Assembly: GCA_022579005.1 (NCBI GenBank)
Contig: MU401496.1
Location: 24,703 to 88,702 of the forward strand
DNA length: 64,000 bases
Direction of reading: 5' to 3'
Source of the DNA: Poronia punctata
Taxonomy: Eukaryota > Ascomycota > Sordariomycetes > Xylariales > Xylariaceae
Position 1 is the stretch's first letter. The number at the start of each line of letters is the position of its first letter. Under the pieces are notes generated by a model. It made no database searches. It was given only the letters and a program-made list of their open reading frames with translations, and was not told the origin of the DNA. This document shows positions 63,080-64,000 of the stretch, in pieces. Both the position numbers and the translations under genes were made by a program.

Positions 63080-64000
63080 ATGGCCTCAACGCCACCCGCA
63101 ACCATCCCCCCAGAGGAAGACACTCCCCAGAGCGATGGATCTAAACTCAAGACATTTCTCTCCATCTTACGAAAGTGAGTGCCAGGAAGTCTTCCAACAG
63201 TCACACTGCTTTTCAATCCAGCACGCAGCACGGTACACACCGCCATGATTGTTACGATGGTGCTCGAACAGCTTGCCGGTAATCGGACCTGTATGCATTC
63301 AAATCAGGATTCTTCCGTCACTCCAAAACTAAACATCTTCGATCGAACACCTGGGCACGGCTCTTCAAACTGACTAATATTTCCTGTCTTTTAGGTTCAT
63401 TGGTGTTTCAGATCTCGCCGCCGTTCGGTTCTCCCTGCCTTCCCAGCTGCTCGAACCCACCCCGAATCTAGAGTATTGGAATTATCTCGACAGTCCCAGC
63501 GCCTTTGCCGCCATCGGCACGTCTGATGACCCCCTCGATCGTATGCTGGAGGTGCTCCGATTCTGGTTCACCAAAGACTTGAAATACGTAAAGGGAAAAC
63601 CCTGCAAGCCTTACAACTCCTGCCTGGGCGAGTTCTTCCGCTGTAATTGGGAGGCGGAGGACAATGCGCCACTTATCGATACCAAAAGTCTCAGGGTGGT
63701 CAGTGGGCTAAACAGCAGTGCCTCTTCGGTCAAGTCGGCCAAGGCCGCCAAGTCGGACGCTCGAGCCGCCTCCAGTGTCTCGGTTGCGCAGACGCCTTCG
63801 AGTCCAGCTGGACGTACAGTCAAAATATCCTACCTCACGGAACAAACCTCGCACCATCCTCCCGTCAGCGCGTTTTACGTGAGCTGCCCGGCGAAGGGGC
63901 TGCATGCCAGGGGTTATGACCAGATTAGTGCCAAGTTTACCGGCACCGCAATCAAGGTCTCTCCGGGGGAACACAACCTGGGTATTTTCATAACGCTCGA
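63080..64000 (+). CDS. Oxysterol-binding protein homolog (partial, runs off right edge)
   Basis: Sterol/lipid transfer protein of the OSBP (Osh) family, acting at membrane contact sites. Exon 1 is 63080-63174 (ATG GCC TCA), then a 220-nt intron with an AG at 63394, then exon 2 from 63395 past the window end. The junction restores a Lys codon (ILRK then FIGVSDLAAVRFSLPSQLLE). No PH domain precedes the lipid domain, as in the short Osh proteins. Visible motifs are LEPTPNLEYWNYLD, GKPCKPYNSCLGEFFRCNW and the family signature EQTSHHPPVSAFY (from 63840). The Ser/Ala-rich insert between them (about 63700-63800) is typical of variable loops. The C-terminal half is missing only because the window ends. 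Confidence 0.92.

Noticed and set aside
1..64000. CRISPR arrays, intact transposons, viral insertions
   Set aside because: No spaced direct repeats, no transposase or reverse transcriptase motif and no viral protein seen by eye on either strand.

Overview
The window is nuclear DNA of a filamentous ascomycete (Pezizomycotina, most likely a Sordariomycete). The evidence is intron-split genes with short introns (about 50 to 100 nt, GTAAGT-like donors, CTAAC/CTGAC branch sites), fungus-specific families (Zn2Cys6 factor, ACE2/SWI5 type factor, grainyhead-like CP2 factor, DUF4470 protein, RNAi Argonaute) and long intergenic spaces full of simple repeats. Exon models were built by hand from splice signals and reading-frame continuity. 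Ten protein genes are supported, plus one tRNA-like Pol III unit. Family assignments rest on recognised motifs, not on a database search.

Layout. 1.7-5.1 kb (-): Argonaute, eight coding exons, with signs of a spliced 5' leader. 9.2-12.6 kb (-): RNA14/CstF-77. 14.3-15.4 kb (+): histone chaperone ASF1, divergent from RNA14. 16.7-18.7 kb (+): cytochrome b5 / FMN 2-hydroxy-acid dehydrogenase, whose first intron holds homopolymers and a 10-N gap. 21.0-23.4 kb (+): ACE2/SWI5-like zinc-finger factor with an unexplained reading-frame break. 25.2-28.8 kb (+): DUF4470 protein. 31.8-33.8 kb (+): MFS drug/polyamine-type transporter. 35.7-37.4 kb (+): HMG-box protein with an in-frame TAG. 38.4-38.7 kb (+): tRNA-like gene with an insert of about 174 nt. 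38.7-49.2 kb: gene-poor. 49.3-52.1 kb (+): CP2/grainyhead-like factor. 52.1-58.3 kb: gene-poor. 58.3-61.0 kb (-): Zn2Cys6 factor. 63.1 kb to the right edge (+): oxysterol-binding protein, cut by the window.

This is not a biosynthetic cluster. It is a mix of housekeeping genes (RNA14, ASF1, OSBP), one RNAi gene and four transcription-factor genes, three of which (ACE2-like, HMG, CP2) have large flanking spaces. The oddest items are the tRNA-like unit, the HMG gene with an internal stop, the frame break in the ACE2-like gene, the possible multi-exon leader of Argonaute, and intergenic words of the form TAC-n-GTA. I found no CRISPR array, no intact transposon and no clear viral sequence.
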